In this document: positions 43,882 through 52,042 of the stretch, piece by piece | Layout of the letters: each line of letters starts with the position of its first letter | How positions within the stretch are numbered: the stretch's first letter is position 1 | Assembly (NCBI GenBank): GCA_023417475.1 | Contig: JAEZFP010000066.1 | Coordinates: forward strand, 1-61,866 | Source: Bacillota bacterium | GTDB lineage: Bacteria; Bacillota; UBA4882; UBA8346 | Length of the DNA: 61,866 bases | Direction: 5' to 3' | Made by a program: the position numbers and the translations under genes | The notes under the pieces: model-generated | Databases searched by the model: none | Seen by the model: the letters and a program-made list of their open reading frames with translations, nothing else | What the model was told of the DNA's origin: nothing

Positions 43882-44241
43882 ATGAGGGCATTGGTGGTTG
43901 ATGACGCCGCCTTTATGCGAGCGGTCATTAAACGGATTTTAGTGGGGATGGGTTTTACGGAAATTGTCGAAGCCGGCAATGGGGCTGAAGCGGTTGCATT
44001 GTATGCCACGGTCAAACCGGATGTGGTCACGATGGATGTCACGATGCCGGAGATGGACGGACTAACTGCCTTGAAAAAAGTTTTAGAGCAGGATCCCAAA
44101 GCCAAAATCGTGGTTTGCAGCGCGATGGGTCAGAAGGATATTGTTTTGGAGGCCATCAAATCCGGGGCCAAACATTTTATTGTGAAACCGATTGAGGAAG
44201 AGAAAGTAATCGCCACCGTTAACGCGGTCCTGAATTCTTAA
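43882..44241 (+). CDS. cheY: CheY-type single-domain response regulator
   Basis: Encodes 119 residues from the ATG at 43882 with SD aaggaagtg. The acidic pair Asp7-Asp8, phosphoacceptor Asp52 in VVTMDVTMPEMDG, Ser in VVCSAMGQ and Lys in FIVKPIEEEK are all in place. The protein has no output domain. It is likely phosphorylated by the upstream CheA-like kinase and acts on the flagellar motor or another partner; the sigma-D promoter ties it to the motility regulon. Confidence 0.92.
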   Translation: MRALVVDDAAFMRAVIKRILVGMGFTEIVEAGNGAEAVALYATVKPDVVTMDVTMPEMDGLTALKKVLEQDPKAKIVVCSAMGQKDIVLEAIKSGAKHFIVKPIEEEKVIATVNAVLNS

Positions 44242-44276
44242 ACCGAACATTAAAATATTTGTACTAAACCACGAGC

Positions 44277-44312
44277 TCCGCCGGACAGATTGTTACGGCG
44301 GATGTTTGTTTT
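44277..44312 (+). terminator. Terminator candidate after cheY
   Basis: TCCGCCG (44277-44283) pairs with CGGCGGA (44296-44302), followed by a T-rich tail interrupted by G's. Confidence 0.5.
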
Positions 44313-44451
44313 GGGGGACCCGGCGGTTAATTTTTCATAAATTCCCGTTGCAAATGGTAGGAACAGGAATGGAAGTGTGGAAAAAGGTTATATCATGGTA
44401 AGGGAAGTTGGTAAATCGATGGTTGGTTTTGAAAAAAGGAGGGCGAAGACG

Positions 44452-44910
44452 ATGGGGATTAAATATGCGCATACCAATTTGATTGCCAAGGACTGGCGGC
44501 GGTTGGCGCGGTTTTATATTGAGGTGTTTGGATGCGAAAACGTGGGACCGGAACGCGATTTGAGCGGGGCGTGGATCGAGACCGGGACGGGACTTCCGGG
44601 GGTGCGGATTCGCGGAGCGCATTTACGGTTGCCGGGATATGAGGACGGACCCACCCTGGAGATCTTTCAGTATGAGCCGGAACGGCTGCGGGAGGCGGAA
44701 CCGTTCATCAATCAACAAGGTTACGGGCATCTGGCGTTTTTGGTGGAGGATGTGGCGGCGGTGGTTGCCGATACGGTCGCTCATGGCGGCTCGGTTTTGG
44801 GAGAGATTGTGCAACGGGAATATCCCGAACTGGGTTTATTGACCTTCGTGTATGCGCGGGACCCGGAGGGGAATTTTATCGAGATTCAAAATTGGCGGCG
44901 CGAGGTTTAG
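44452..44910 (+). CDS. VOC superfamily (glyoxalase/dioxygenase fold) protein
   Basis: Encodes 152 residues from the ATG at 44452 behind AGGAGG; upstream in-frame starts lack an SD. The two beta-alpha-beta-beta-beta modules are visible: YAHTNLIAKDWRRLARFYIEVFGCE, and GYGHLAFLVEDVAAVVADTVAHGG, ending RDPEGNFIEIQNW, with the usual metal-ligand His and Glu residues. Substrate unknown. Its stop is 4 bp from the start of the methyltransferase gene, so they form an operon. Confidence 0.85.
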   Translation: MGIKYAHTNLIAKDWRRLARFYIEVFGCENVGPERDLSGAWIETGTGLPGVRIRGAHLRLPGYEDGPTLEIFQYEPERLREAEPFINQQGYGHLAFLVEDVAAVVADTVAHGGSVLGEIVQREYPELGLLTFVYARDPEGNFIEIQNWRREV

Positions 44911-44914
44911 GGGT

Positions 44915-45754
44915 ATGAATATTCCGTCATTGATGGCAGCCGTACGGCAACCGGCGGCTTTTACGAAAAGCACTGCGCCAATGTGGGACGATGACTATAT
45001 TTCCGAATGGATGCTCCGGGCGCATTTGGATCCGGAAGAGGACGGGGCGAGCCGGAAGTTGGCTTTTATTGAGGCATCGGTGTCCTGGTTGGTCGACTAC
45101 GCCAAACTGACGTCCGGAACGGCGGTGCTGGACTTGGGTTGCGGCCCGGGATTATACACGGAACGGTTGGCGCGGCGGGGTTGCGCCGTTACCGGGATTG
45201 ATTTTGCGCGACGGTCGATCGCGTATGCCAAAACCCAAGCCGCTCAAGGGGGGTTGGCAATCGACTATATCGATGATAATTACTTGACCGCGCCGTTTCC
45301 CGCGGTCCAAGATCTGATAATGATGATCTATTGTGATTTTGGCGTTCTGGCGGGGGATGAAGCGCGGCTGTTGCTGGCTAAAGTCTATCGCGCGCTCAAA
45401 CCCGGCGGGTATTTTATCTTTGATGTTTTCACGCCCGAACGGTATCGCGGCAAGCGGCTACAAAAGAATTGGTCGGCGCGGGAGGGCGGTTTTTGGCGAC
45501 CCGGACCCCATCTCTGTTTGTACCAAGAGTTCGACTATCCGGCGGAACAGGTCTTTTTGGACCAATATATTATTGTGGAACCGGATGAACGGATAGCGGT
45601 CTATCGTAACTGGAACCGTTATTACACTCCGGCGGCAATTTCTGCGCTAGCGGCGCAAGCCGGTTTCCGGGTCAAGGAGCTTTTCGGGGATGTGGCGGGG
45701 CGGCAGTTGACGGACGATGCGGATACCCTTGGCGTGGTGCTGCAGAAAGAATGA
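44915..45754 (+). CDS. Class I SAM-dependent methyltransferase
   Basis: Encodes 279 residues from the ATG at 44915, whose SD (GAGG) lies within the end of the preceding gene. SAM-binding motif I VLDLGCGPGLYTERLARRG is followed by motif II (VTGIDFARRSIAYAKTQ) and IDYIDDNYLTAPFPAVQDLIMMIYCDFGVL. The Methyltransf_25-like fold is clear; the acceptor is unknown. Ends 39 bp before the second 21-bp array. Confidence 0.87.
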   Translation: MNIPSLMAAVRQPAAFTKSTAPMWDDDYISEWMLRAHLDPEEDGASRKLAFIEASVSWLVDYAKLTSGTAVLDLGCGPGLYTERLARRGCAVTGIDFARRSIAYAKTQAAQGGLAIDYIDDNYLTAPFPAVQDLIMMIYCDFGVLAGDEARLLLAKVYRALKPGGYFIFDVFTPERYRGKRLQKNWSAREGGFWRPGPHLCLYQEFDYPAEQVFLDQYIIVEPDERIAVYRNWNRYYTPAAISALAAQAGFRVKELFGDVAGRQLTDDADTLGVVLQKE

Positions 45755-45792
45755 CGCTTTTTTCCATCCAAAACGGTCAAGCCAAAACAGTA

Positions 45793-46013
45793 TTGGATCA
45801 ACTCAAAATCGTTTTGGAACAACCCCCAATGATTTTGGAACAACCCACAATAATTTTGGATCAACGCCGATTGGCTTTGGAACGATCCAAAACAGTTTTG
45901 GACTAACCCAAAAGCGTTTTGAATCAATGCGAAATAATTTTGGAACAACGCAAACTGACATTGGAACAATCCAAAAAGGTTTTGGATTAACCCGGAATCA
46001 TTTTGGTTTTTTT
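45793..46013. repeat. Second 21-bp-periodic tandem array
   Basis: TTGGA or a one-base variant recurs at 45793, 45814, 45835, 45856, 45877, 45898, 45919, 45940, 45961, 45982 and 46003: eleven units with an exact 21-bp step. Units follow the pattern TTGGA-h-CAAC-n-CnAAAnnn-TT. At unit junctions the sequence forms short palindromes, best seen as CCAAAACAGTTTTGG (45888-45902). Units differ at many positions but the period never slips, which argues for selection on spacing. Both strands stay open across it because 21 is a multiple of three. No gene covers 45755-46234, so this array is the main content of that gap. Confidence 0.85.
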
Positions 46014-46234
46014 CTTGACGATGACGGGGTATCTCCCTGTTTGAACAGGTCGAGGTGAGCGCCGCCAAAGATTACGACGCGGCGGCGCGATTTTGGCTGA
46101 AAAAAACCCTGGATTGACGCGCGATTGTTCCGGCAGAGCGGTAAAAAGGTTGATTGATAAAAAAGGAAAAGCTGGATAAAATATGATCAATTAATACGAC
46201 GATTGCTGTCAGTGACCGAAAGAAGGGGCATGCC

Positions 46235-46546
46235 ATGAAGTTGAAAACCGTGGTTGGAGTCGGTAGTATAGCGGTCATTTTTTTATTTCTGCCTTCCCTG
46301 GCGATCAGGGCGTGGGAGTTTTTGGTGATGGCGCCATGGCCGGTCAAACGGTGGCTGGTGTATTTTCTGGTCGGCGCCGTCCTGGTGCGGATCGCCATGG
46401 CCCGTTACCGGCGGAAAAAACGGTGGCGTTTGGAACAACCGGTCGCCACTTCGCTGTTGGAGATTGCCAAAGAACGGTTGGTCCGCGGCGAGATTAGTCT
46501 GGATGAGTTTCGGGCGATTAAAGAAGAACTGAAGGCCGGGATGTAG
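46235..46546 (+). CDS. Small membrane protein with C-terminal SHOCT domain
   Basis: Encodes 103 residues; SD gaaagaagg. Two hydrophobic segments (VVGVGSIAVIFLFLPSLAI and WLVYFLVGAVLVRIAM) are followed by a basic stretch and the SHOCT motif LLEIAKERLVRGEISLDEFRAIKEEL. SHOCT tails often follow membrane domains and are thought to mediate oligomerisation. Function otherwise unknown. Confidence 0.75.
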   Translation: MKLKTVVGVGSIAVIFLFLPSLAIRAWEFLVMAPWPVKRWLVYFLVGAVLVRIAMARYRRKKRWRLEQPVATSLLEIAKERLVRGEISLDEFRAIKEELKAGM

Positions 46547-46716
46547 CGCGCTTTGAACCACAGTCCTTCCGAAAAAGGCCCGGAGTGGTCCGTGGCAAGC
46601 AAGGTGGACCGTGATATAGTGTGGTTGGAGGAATCCGGCCCGCGATGCCGAATGCTAATTTTAGAACGGATTTCCAGGGAATAAACAACGATATCGCAAG
46701 CGATGGAGGAATGATT

Positions 46717-47805
46717 GTGTCAAAGATTCGTGTCGGCTTGATTTACGGCGGCCGTTCGGGAGAACACGAGGTGTCGGTCTTATCCGCCAACTCCGTGTTA
46801 GGTGCGATCGACCGCCAAAAATATGAGGTTTATCCGATTGGCGTCACCAAAGACGGCCGCTGGTTGCCCGGCCAATCCCCGGCGGCGTTGGTGGAAAGCC
46901 AGGAGTTGCAGGTCCGCTTGATGGGCGAAAGCGTCAATGAAACAAGTTTGACCAGGCTGGAGAACCGGCGCGGTCAGATTCTTTCCAGCCTCTCCGAGAG
47001 CGTGGATGTGATCTTTCCGGTGATGCACGGACCGTTTGGCGAGGACGGGACCATTCAAGGCTTACTGGAGTTGGCGGAAATCCCCTACGTCGGCGGCGGT
47101 GTTTTGGCGTCGGCGGTCGGAATGGACAAAGCCGTAATGAAGGCGGTTTTTCAAGCGGCCGGCCTGCCGGTCGGCGCTTATCTGGTCTATCTCCGGAAAG
47201 AATGGGAGGCCAATCCGGAACCGATCCTCGACGCGGTCGCGGCTAACTTGGGTTTTCCCTGTTTTGTCAAACCGGCCAATCTCGGTTCCAGTGTCGGGAT
47301 CTCCAAAGCGCACCACCGCGCCGAATTGCAGCGCGCTATCGCTTTTGCGGCGGAATACGACCGGAAGATCGTTATCGAGAAGTTGTTGGTCGGCCGGGAA
47401 ATTGAATGCAGCGTGTTGGGCAATGACGACCCCATCGCCTCGCTGCCGGGCGAGGTCGTTCCCTGCGCCGAGTTTTATGATTATGAAGCCAAGTATGTTT
47501 TAAATGATTCCAAGCTGATCATCCCGGCGGAATTAAAGCCGGAACTGGTCCGGAAAGTTCAGGAATTGGCGGTGCGTTCGTTTAAAGCCATTGATTGCGC
47601 CGGTCTTTCCCGGGTGGACTTTTTTGTCGACGACGCCACCGGAGCGATTTTTGTCAATGAAATCAACACCCTGCCGGGTTTCACCAATATCAGCATGTAT
47701 CCGAAACTATGGGAGGCGACCGGAATCGGCTACGCCGAACTGATTGACCGCTTGTTGCAGTTGGCGCTGGAACGTTTTGCCGACAAACAGCGCAATAAGG
47801 TTTAA
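46717..47805 (+). CDS. ddl: D-alanine--D-alanine ligase
   Basis: Encodes 362 residues from the GTG at 46717 (ggagga six bases upstream); an ATG at 46711 directly abuts the SD. The N-terminal GLIYGGRSGEHEVSVLSA, central HGPFGEDGTIQGLLEL, SVGISKA loop and the C-terminal ATP-grasp motifs (ARVDFF-type SRVDFFVDDATGAIFVNEINTLPGFTNISMYP) place it firmly in the DdlA group. It joins two D-alanines for peptidoglycan precursor synthesis in the cytoplasm. The next gene on this strand encodes a PHP phosphoesterase. Confidence 0.95.
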   Translation: MSKIRVGLIYGGRSGEHEVSVLSANSVLGAIDRQKYEVYPIGVTKDGRWLPGQSPAALVESQELQVRLMGESVNETSLTRLENRRGQILSSLSESVDVIFPVMHGPFGEDGTIQGLLELAEIPYVGGGVLASAVGMDKAVMKAVFQAAGLPVGAYLVYLRKEWEANPEPILDAVAANLGFPCFVKPANLGSSVGISKAHHRAELQRAIAFAAEYDRKIVIEKLLVGREIECSVLGNDDPIASLPGEVVPCAEFYDYEAKYVLNDSKLIIPAELKPELVRKVQELAVRSFKAIDCAGLSRVDFFVDDATGAIFVNEINTLPGFTNISMYPKLWEATGIGYAELIDRLLQLALERFADKQRNKV

Positions 47806-47881
47806 AACTTCACTAATTGACCCAATGTGGGCTGGTCATAGGCATAACCTCCGCGCCAACCTGCTGATTATGTTTCGCACT

Positions 47882-47909
47882 CCCCCCGGGCAGACTAACC
47901 TTCGGGGGG
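47882..47909 (+). promoter_or_regulatory. Hairpin covering the ribosome binding site of the PHP gene
   Basis: CCCCCCG (47882-47888) pairs with CGGGGGG (47903-47909) around a 14-base loop. The right arm is the only SD-like sequence for the ATG at 47917, so the hairpin would hide it. Confidence 0.5.
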
Positions 47910-47916
47910 TATTATT

Positions 47917-48660
47917 ATGTGGCGGGTAATTGCGGACTTTCATACTCATACCAAGTATTCACACGGGACCGGGACGATTATGGATAACGCGCTGGAAGCG
48001 CAACGACAGGGATTGGAGACGTTAGGCATTGCCGACCATGGCCCGGCCAACTGGGGTCACATCGGCACGACCGCACTGACGGAGTTTGATCAGATCATTG
48101 CCGAATGCCGCAAAGTTCAGGCGCAATTTTCAGGGCTCAAGATTTTGGCGGGGACCGAAGCCAATCTGATCGGATACAATGGGGAATTGGATATTCCTTT
48201 GGAGATGCAGCGGAAACTCGATCAAGTGCTGGCGGGATTTCATTTGACCATCAAACCGAAGGATCTGCGGACCGGTTTTCAGTTCGCCTCACGCTGGGCG
48301 ATGGCCAAAATGAGCGAACGCGGGCGGCAATACGCCCGGGTTGAAAATACCAAGGCCATGGTGGCTACGATTTATCAAAACGAGATCGATATCATAACCC
48401 ATCCCGGTTTGGGAATTTCCATCGACACCCGCGAGCTGGCCAGAGCGTGTGTGAAACGGAACACCGCTTTGGAGATCAATGCGAAACACGGCGTGAAATC
48501 CATCGCTTTTATCCAGACTGCCGCGAAAGAAGGCGTAAAGTTTGCCATCGGCAGCGATGCTCATCAACCCGAAAAAGTGGGACGGTTGGAAGCGGGATTG
48601 CAGGCGGCGAAACAGGCCGGACTGCGAGCGGACCAACTAATCAATGTCGTCGATGACTAA
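47917..48660 (+). CDS. PHP domain phosphoesterase (YcdX/histidinol-phosphatase-like)
   Basis: Encodes 247 residues. The metal-binding motifs of the PHP fold are present: DFHTHTKYSHGTGT, IADHG, LAGTEAN, DIITHPG and AIGSDAHQP. These enzymes are tri-metal phosphoesterases; the best known relatives are YcdX and HisK. No histidine genes lie nearby, so a general phosphatase role is more likely. The nearest upstream gene is ddl. Confidence 0.9.
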   Translation: MWRVIADFHTHTKYSHGTGTIMDNALEAQRQGLETLGIADHGPANWGHIGTTALTEFDQIIAECRKVQAQFSGLKILAGTEANLIGYNGELDIPLEMQRKLDQVLAGFHLTIKPKDLRTGFQFASRWAMAKMSERGRQYARVENTKAMVATIYQNEIDIITHPGLGISIDTRELARACVKRNTALEINAKHGVKSIAFIQTAAKEGVKFAIGSDAHQPEKVGRLEAGLQAAKQAGLRADQLINVVDD

Positions 48661-48801
48661 CCAAAGGCAATGTCGGTTGGGAAACGAGGAGTAATTTTCC
48701 GATAGTTTTTCATAAAAAAATAGAATATGATCATAAACAGGGATACTGGCAGGAAAACAGGGCCAAACAGCGAATTGACTACACCAAAGCGAGGGATGAA
48801 C

Positions 48802-49668
48802 ATGCCTGAAAGTATCCGATTTGTGATTATCACCGGTTTGTCCGGGGCTGGGAAATCCGAGACCGTCAAATGCTTTGAGGACCTCGGGTATTTTTGTGTC
48901 GATAACCTGCCCCCGGTGTTGATTCCGAAGTTTGCCGAGCTTTGTGCACAATCCGACGGCCGGATTAATAGAATAGCATTGGTCGTGGATATCCGGGGCG
49001 GCAGTTTTTTTGATGACGTCTTTGAAGCCTTGGAAACTTTGGAGCAAAACGGGTTTAGCTATGAGATCCTCTTCCTGGAAGCCAAAGAAGAGATTTTGGT
49101 TAGACGCTTCAAAGCCAGCCGGCGGCGGCATCCTTTATCCAGTTCGGGAGCGATCATCGAAGGAATCCGGGCCGAACTGGAACGGTTGGAGGAGATTCGC
49201 GGTAAAGCCACGCTGATCTTGGACACTTCGGATTTATCGGCGAAGATGTTGCGGGAACGGATTCATCAGAACTATTCCGAACAGCCGGAACCGGAAAAAA
49301 TGTTGGTGACGATCGTTTCGTTCGGATTCAAAAACGGGATTCCGCTCGATGCCGATCTAGTATTTGACGTGCGGTTTTTACCCAATCCGCATTGGGTCGA
49401 TTCCTTACGCAACCTGACCGGCAATTACCCGGAAGTTTCAAGTTATGTTTTAAAATGGCCGGTTACAACCCGGTTTCTCACAAAGTTATATGATTTTGTC
49501 GATTTTTTGGGACCTCAATATGTTAAGGAAGGCAAACCGAATCTGATCATCGGAATTGGGTGTACCGGCGGTCAACACCGCTCGGTTACGATCGCCAATA
49601 AGCTTGGTGACTATTTACGCACCAAAGGATACCGGGTGATTGTCGATCACCGGGATGTGGCGTCGTAG
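48802..49668 (+). CDS. rapZ: RapZ family nucleotide-binding protein (RNase adaptor)
   Basis: Encodes 288 residues; the ATG at 48802 is eight bases from gaggga, a better distance than the in-frame ATG at 48796. Walker A GLSGAGKS (12-19) and FCVDNLPP in the N-terminal domain, and the C-terminal YLDTSDLS-like region and GIGCTGGQHRSVTIA motif, identify YvcJ/RapZ. In E. coli the protein binds GlmZ/GlmY sRNAs and glucosamine-6-phosphate; in Firmicutes its role is less clear and linked to competence and metabolism. It precedes yvcK by 21 bp, as in most Firmicutes. Confidence 0.95.
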   Translation: MPESIRFVIITGLSGAGKSETVKCFEDLGYFCVDNLPPVLIPKFAELCAQSDGRINRIALVVDIRGGSFFDDVFEALETLEQNGFSYEILFLEAKEEILVRRFKASRRRHPLSSSGAIIEGIRAELERLEEIRGKATLILDTSDLSAKMLRERIHQNYSEQPEPEKMLVTIVSFGFKNGIPLDADLVFDVRFLPNPHWVDSLRNLTGNYPEVSSYVLKWPVTTRFLTKLYDFVDFLGPQYVKEGKPNLIIGIGCTGGQHRSVTIANKLGDYLRTKGYRVIVDHRDVAS

Positions 49669-49689
49669 GATTAGGAAGGAGATGACCGG

Positions 49690-50985
49690 ATGGCCAATGG
49701 GAAACGACCGAAGCTGCTGGCGTACAGTTGGCTGCTGACGGTCTTGCTTTGCCTGTCGTTGTTTGCGTTTGGAATTTTAATTTTAGCGGGAGTGATTCAA
49801 CTTCCGTCGGGATTGGCGGAGTTTTCGCAAGTCGTTGGAAGCTTGATCGTTGCAATTGCTTTAGGGATCGGTTGTTATGGCAGTATCCGCTGCTTTTGGC
49901 TGTTAGTGGCCTGGCTTTCGAGCAGCGATATCAAACCGAAGAACCGGGGCGTCAAAGGACCCAAGATTGTGGTGGTCGGCGGCGGAACCGGTTTGGGGAC
50001 GATCTTGCGGGGACTGAAAGAGTTGACGTATAATCTGACGGCGATTGTCACCGTTGCCGATGACGGCGGGAGTTCGGGCCGGTTGCGCCAGGAGTTTGGC
50101 ATTTTGCCGCCGGGCGATATCCGGAACTGTCTGGTCGCGATGGCGGATATTGAACCGTTGATGGAACGTTTGATGCAATACCGGTTCGCCGGCAACTCCA
50201 ATTTGGCCGGGCATAGTTTCGGCAATCTTTTTTTGACGGTGATGACCGATATTACCGGCGATTTTGAACAAGCGATCCGTGAATCCAGCAAGGTTCTGGC
50301 GGTCCGGGGCCAGGTGCTTCCGGCGACTTTGGAAAATGTGACGTTAAAAGCGGTGATGGCCGACGGCAGCATCGTCTCCGGCGAATCGGCGATTACCGCA
50401 TCCGAATTGGCGATAGACAAAGTTTTTCTGGAGCCGCCGCAGATTAAGCCGTTGCGCGAGGCCATCAACGCGATCAACGAAGCGGACCTGATCATCTTGG
50501 GGCCGGGCAGTCTTTATACCAGTATCATCCCCAATCTGTTGGTGGAGGAGATCGCCGAGACCATCCGGAATGCGGCGGCGACCAAGCTGTATATCTGTAA
50601 TGCCATGACTCAGCCGGGCGAGACGGATCATTACACCGCCAGCGATCATGTTGCGGCGATTATCAACCACGCGGGTCAGGGTTTGATCGATGTGGCGGTG
50701 CTCAACACCGAAGAGATCCCGCAAGCGATTTTGGATCGCTATGCCGAGGAAGGCGCCGCGCCGGTGCTCGCCGACTTTGAAAAGGTGAAGGCGTTGGGGG
50801 TCGCCCCGTTTGGGTTTGATGTCATCACTAAAACCAATGTGATCCGGCATGACGCCGGAAAGTTGGCGCAGATGGTCTTGAACTTCTACCGGACGCAGCG
50901 ATTGAGCCAAGCGTTTGGGAAACGGGTCGCCGGGAAGTTGTACCGTCTTTTCAAAGGATTCATTGGATTTTTTGTGGTCCATTAA
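49690..50985 (+). CDS. yvcK: YvcK/CofD-like gluconeogenesis factor with N-terminal membrane anchor
   Basis: Encodes 431 residues. The first 80 residues hold two transmembrane segments (LLAYSWLLTVLLCLSLFAFGILILAG and LIVAIALGIGCYGSIRCFWLLVAWL), followed by the CofD-like domain: KIVVVGGGTGLGTILRGL, TVADDGGSSGRLRQEFGILPPGDIRNCLVA, LGPGSLYTSIIPNLLV. YvcK binds UDP-sugars and is needed for growth on gluconeogenic carbon sources and for cell-wall synthesis. In most Firmicutes whiA follows; here a terminator and a flagellar operon follow instead. Confidence 0.94.
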   Translation: MANGKRPKLLAYSWLLTVLLCLSLFAFGILILAGVIQLPSGLAEFSQVVGSLIVAIALGIGCYGSIRCFWLLVAWLSSSDIKPKNRGVKGPKIVVVGGGTGLGTILRGLKELTYNLTAIVTVADDGGSSGRLRQEFGILPPGDIRNCLVAMADIEPLMERLMQYRFAGNSNLAGHSFGNLFLTVMTDITGDFEQAIRESSKVLAVRGQVLPATLENVTLKAVMADGSIVSGESAITASELAIDKVFLEPPQIKPLREAINAINEADLIILGPGSLYTSIIPNLLVEEIAETIRNAAATKLYICNAMTQPGETDHYTASDHVAAIINHAGQGLIDVAVLNTEEIPQAILDRYAEEGAAPVLADFEKVKALGVAPFGFDVITKTNVIRHDAGKLAQMVLNFYRTQRLSQAFGKRVAGKLYRLFKGFIGFFVVH

Positions 50986-51002
50986 TGATTGCCGATATTT
51001 CG

Positions 51003-51028
51003 AAAACACCTCGATTTGGGGTGTTTTT
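51003..51028 (+). terminator. Terminator after yvcK
   Basis: AAAACACC (51003-51010) pairs with GGTGTTTT (51020-51027) followed by T-rich sequence. Confidence 0.8.
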
Positions 51029-51048
51029 ATTTTTTTTGAAAAAAGCGC

Positions 51049-51075
51049 TAATCAACTCTAGATTTTCGCCGATAA
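51049..51075 (+). promoter_or_regulatory. Sigma-D (sigma-28)-type promoter of the flgFGAHIJ operon
   Basis: TAAT (51049-51052) followed after 15 bp by GCCGATAA (51068-51075), one mismatch from the consensus TAAA-N15-GCCGATAA. It lies 45 bp upstream of the flgF start. Confidence 0.8.
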
Positions 51076-51119
51076 CTAACATAAGTGATCATGGGTAGAA
51101 TTTTTGAGGTGGTGAGCAA

Positions 51120-51842
51120 TTGATACGGGGTTTGTATACTTCAGCCACAGGGATGTTGGCGGAGCTGGCCCGACAGGATGTGGTGGCCAACAACTTGGCA
51201 AATGTCGATTCGGTTGGCTATAAACGCGATAATATTACGGAAGTTCCGTTTCGCGAATATCTGATCAACGCCTACGCGAAAGGTAAAGTCACTCCCATCG
51301 GCCAATTGGGTTTGGGCGTGGATGTGATCTCCCGTTATAGCGATTTTGGTCCGGGTCCGATTACCGTAACCGATAATCCGACCGATTTCGCTATTGAGGG
51401 GAACGCCTTTTTCGCCGTGGAACGCAACGGCGCGGTAGTCTACACGCGCGCCGGGAATTTTTTGGTTAACCAAGACAATGTGCTGGTCACCCAAAACGGC
51501 GATCCGGTGTTGGGTGAAAACGGCTCCATCACCATTAACGGACCGTTCGCAGTTTCGTCTGCCGGCGCAGTGATGGAAGACGGACAAGTGATTGCCCAAT
51601 TGCGTTTGGCTGGGGCCGCAGGTATGATTAAACAGGGCGATTCGTATTACACCAATAGCGATACCCCGGCGCCCGCCGGCGATTATCAGGTGATTCAAGG
51701 CGCCTTGGAACGTTCCAATGTGAACTCAATTCGGGAAATGGTGCAAATGATCACTGTGACCCGTAGTTATGACGCGAACCAAAAAGTGCTGACCGCTCAG
51801 GACGATACGTTGGGCAAAGCCGTCAATGATCTGGCGAAATAA
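51120..51842 (+). CDS. flgF: Flagellar basal-body rod protein FlgF
   Basis: Encodes 240 residues from a TTG with SD gaggtggtg. The N-terminal rod motif reads TSATGMLAELARQDVVANNLANVDSVGYKRD, and the C-terminal Flg_bbr_C helix ends TRSYDANQKVLTAQDDTLGKAVNDL. It forms the proximal rod with FlgG; no cleavable signal is expected because it is exported by the flagellar type III apparatus. Confidence 0.93.
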   Translation: MIRGLYTSATGMLAELARQDVVANNLANVDSVGYKRDNITEVPFREYLINAYAKGKVTPIGQLGLGVDVISRYSDFGPGPITVTDNPTDFAIEGNAFFAVERNGAVVYTRAGNFLVNQDNVLVTQNGDPVLGENGSITINGPFAVSSAGAVMEDGQVIAQLRLAGAAGMIKQGDSYYTNSDTPAPAGDYQVIQGALERSNVNSIREMVQMITVTRSYDANQKVLTAQDDTLGKAVNDLAK

Positions 51843-52042
51843 ACGAAATTTTAATATTGGCGTTCGATAAACCGATTAAATCATTCCAAGCGCCAAACAA
51901 AAGACAGTTGAGACAGGATGAACCGGACCGTTAGCGGAGGTTCACGGAAGATCAACCGACTGCGATCTTCCCCACTGTAGTTACCTCAACCTGTCCTGAA
52001 AGTTCACACGGGGTATTTTAATTTTAGGAGGTAATTTCGTAC
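51843..52042 (+). promoter_or_regulatory. Structured intergenic leader before flgG
   Basis: This 200-bp region is rich in short stems: GAACC...GGTTC (about 51918-51943) and GAAGATC-AACCGACTGC-GATCTTC (51946-51969). None is followed by a T-run, so they look like processing or stability elements inside the operon rather than terminators. Confidence 0.4.
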
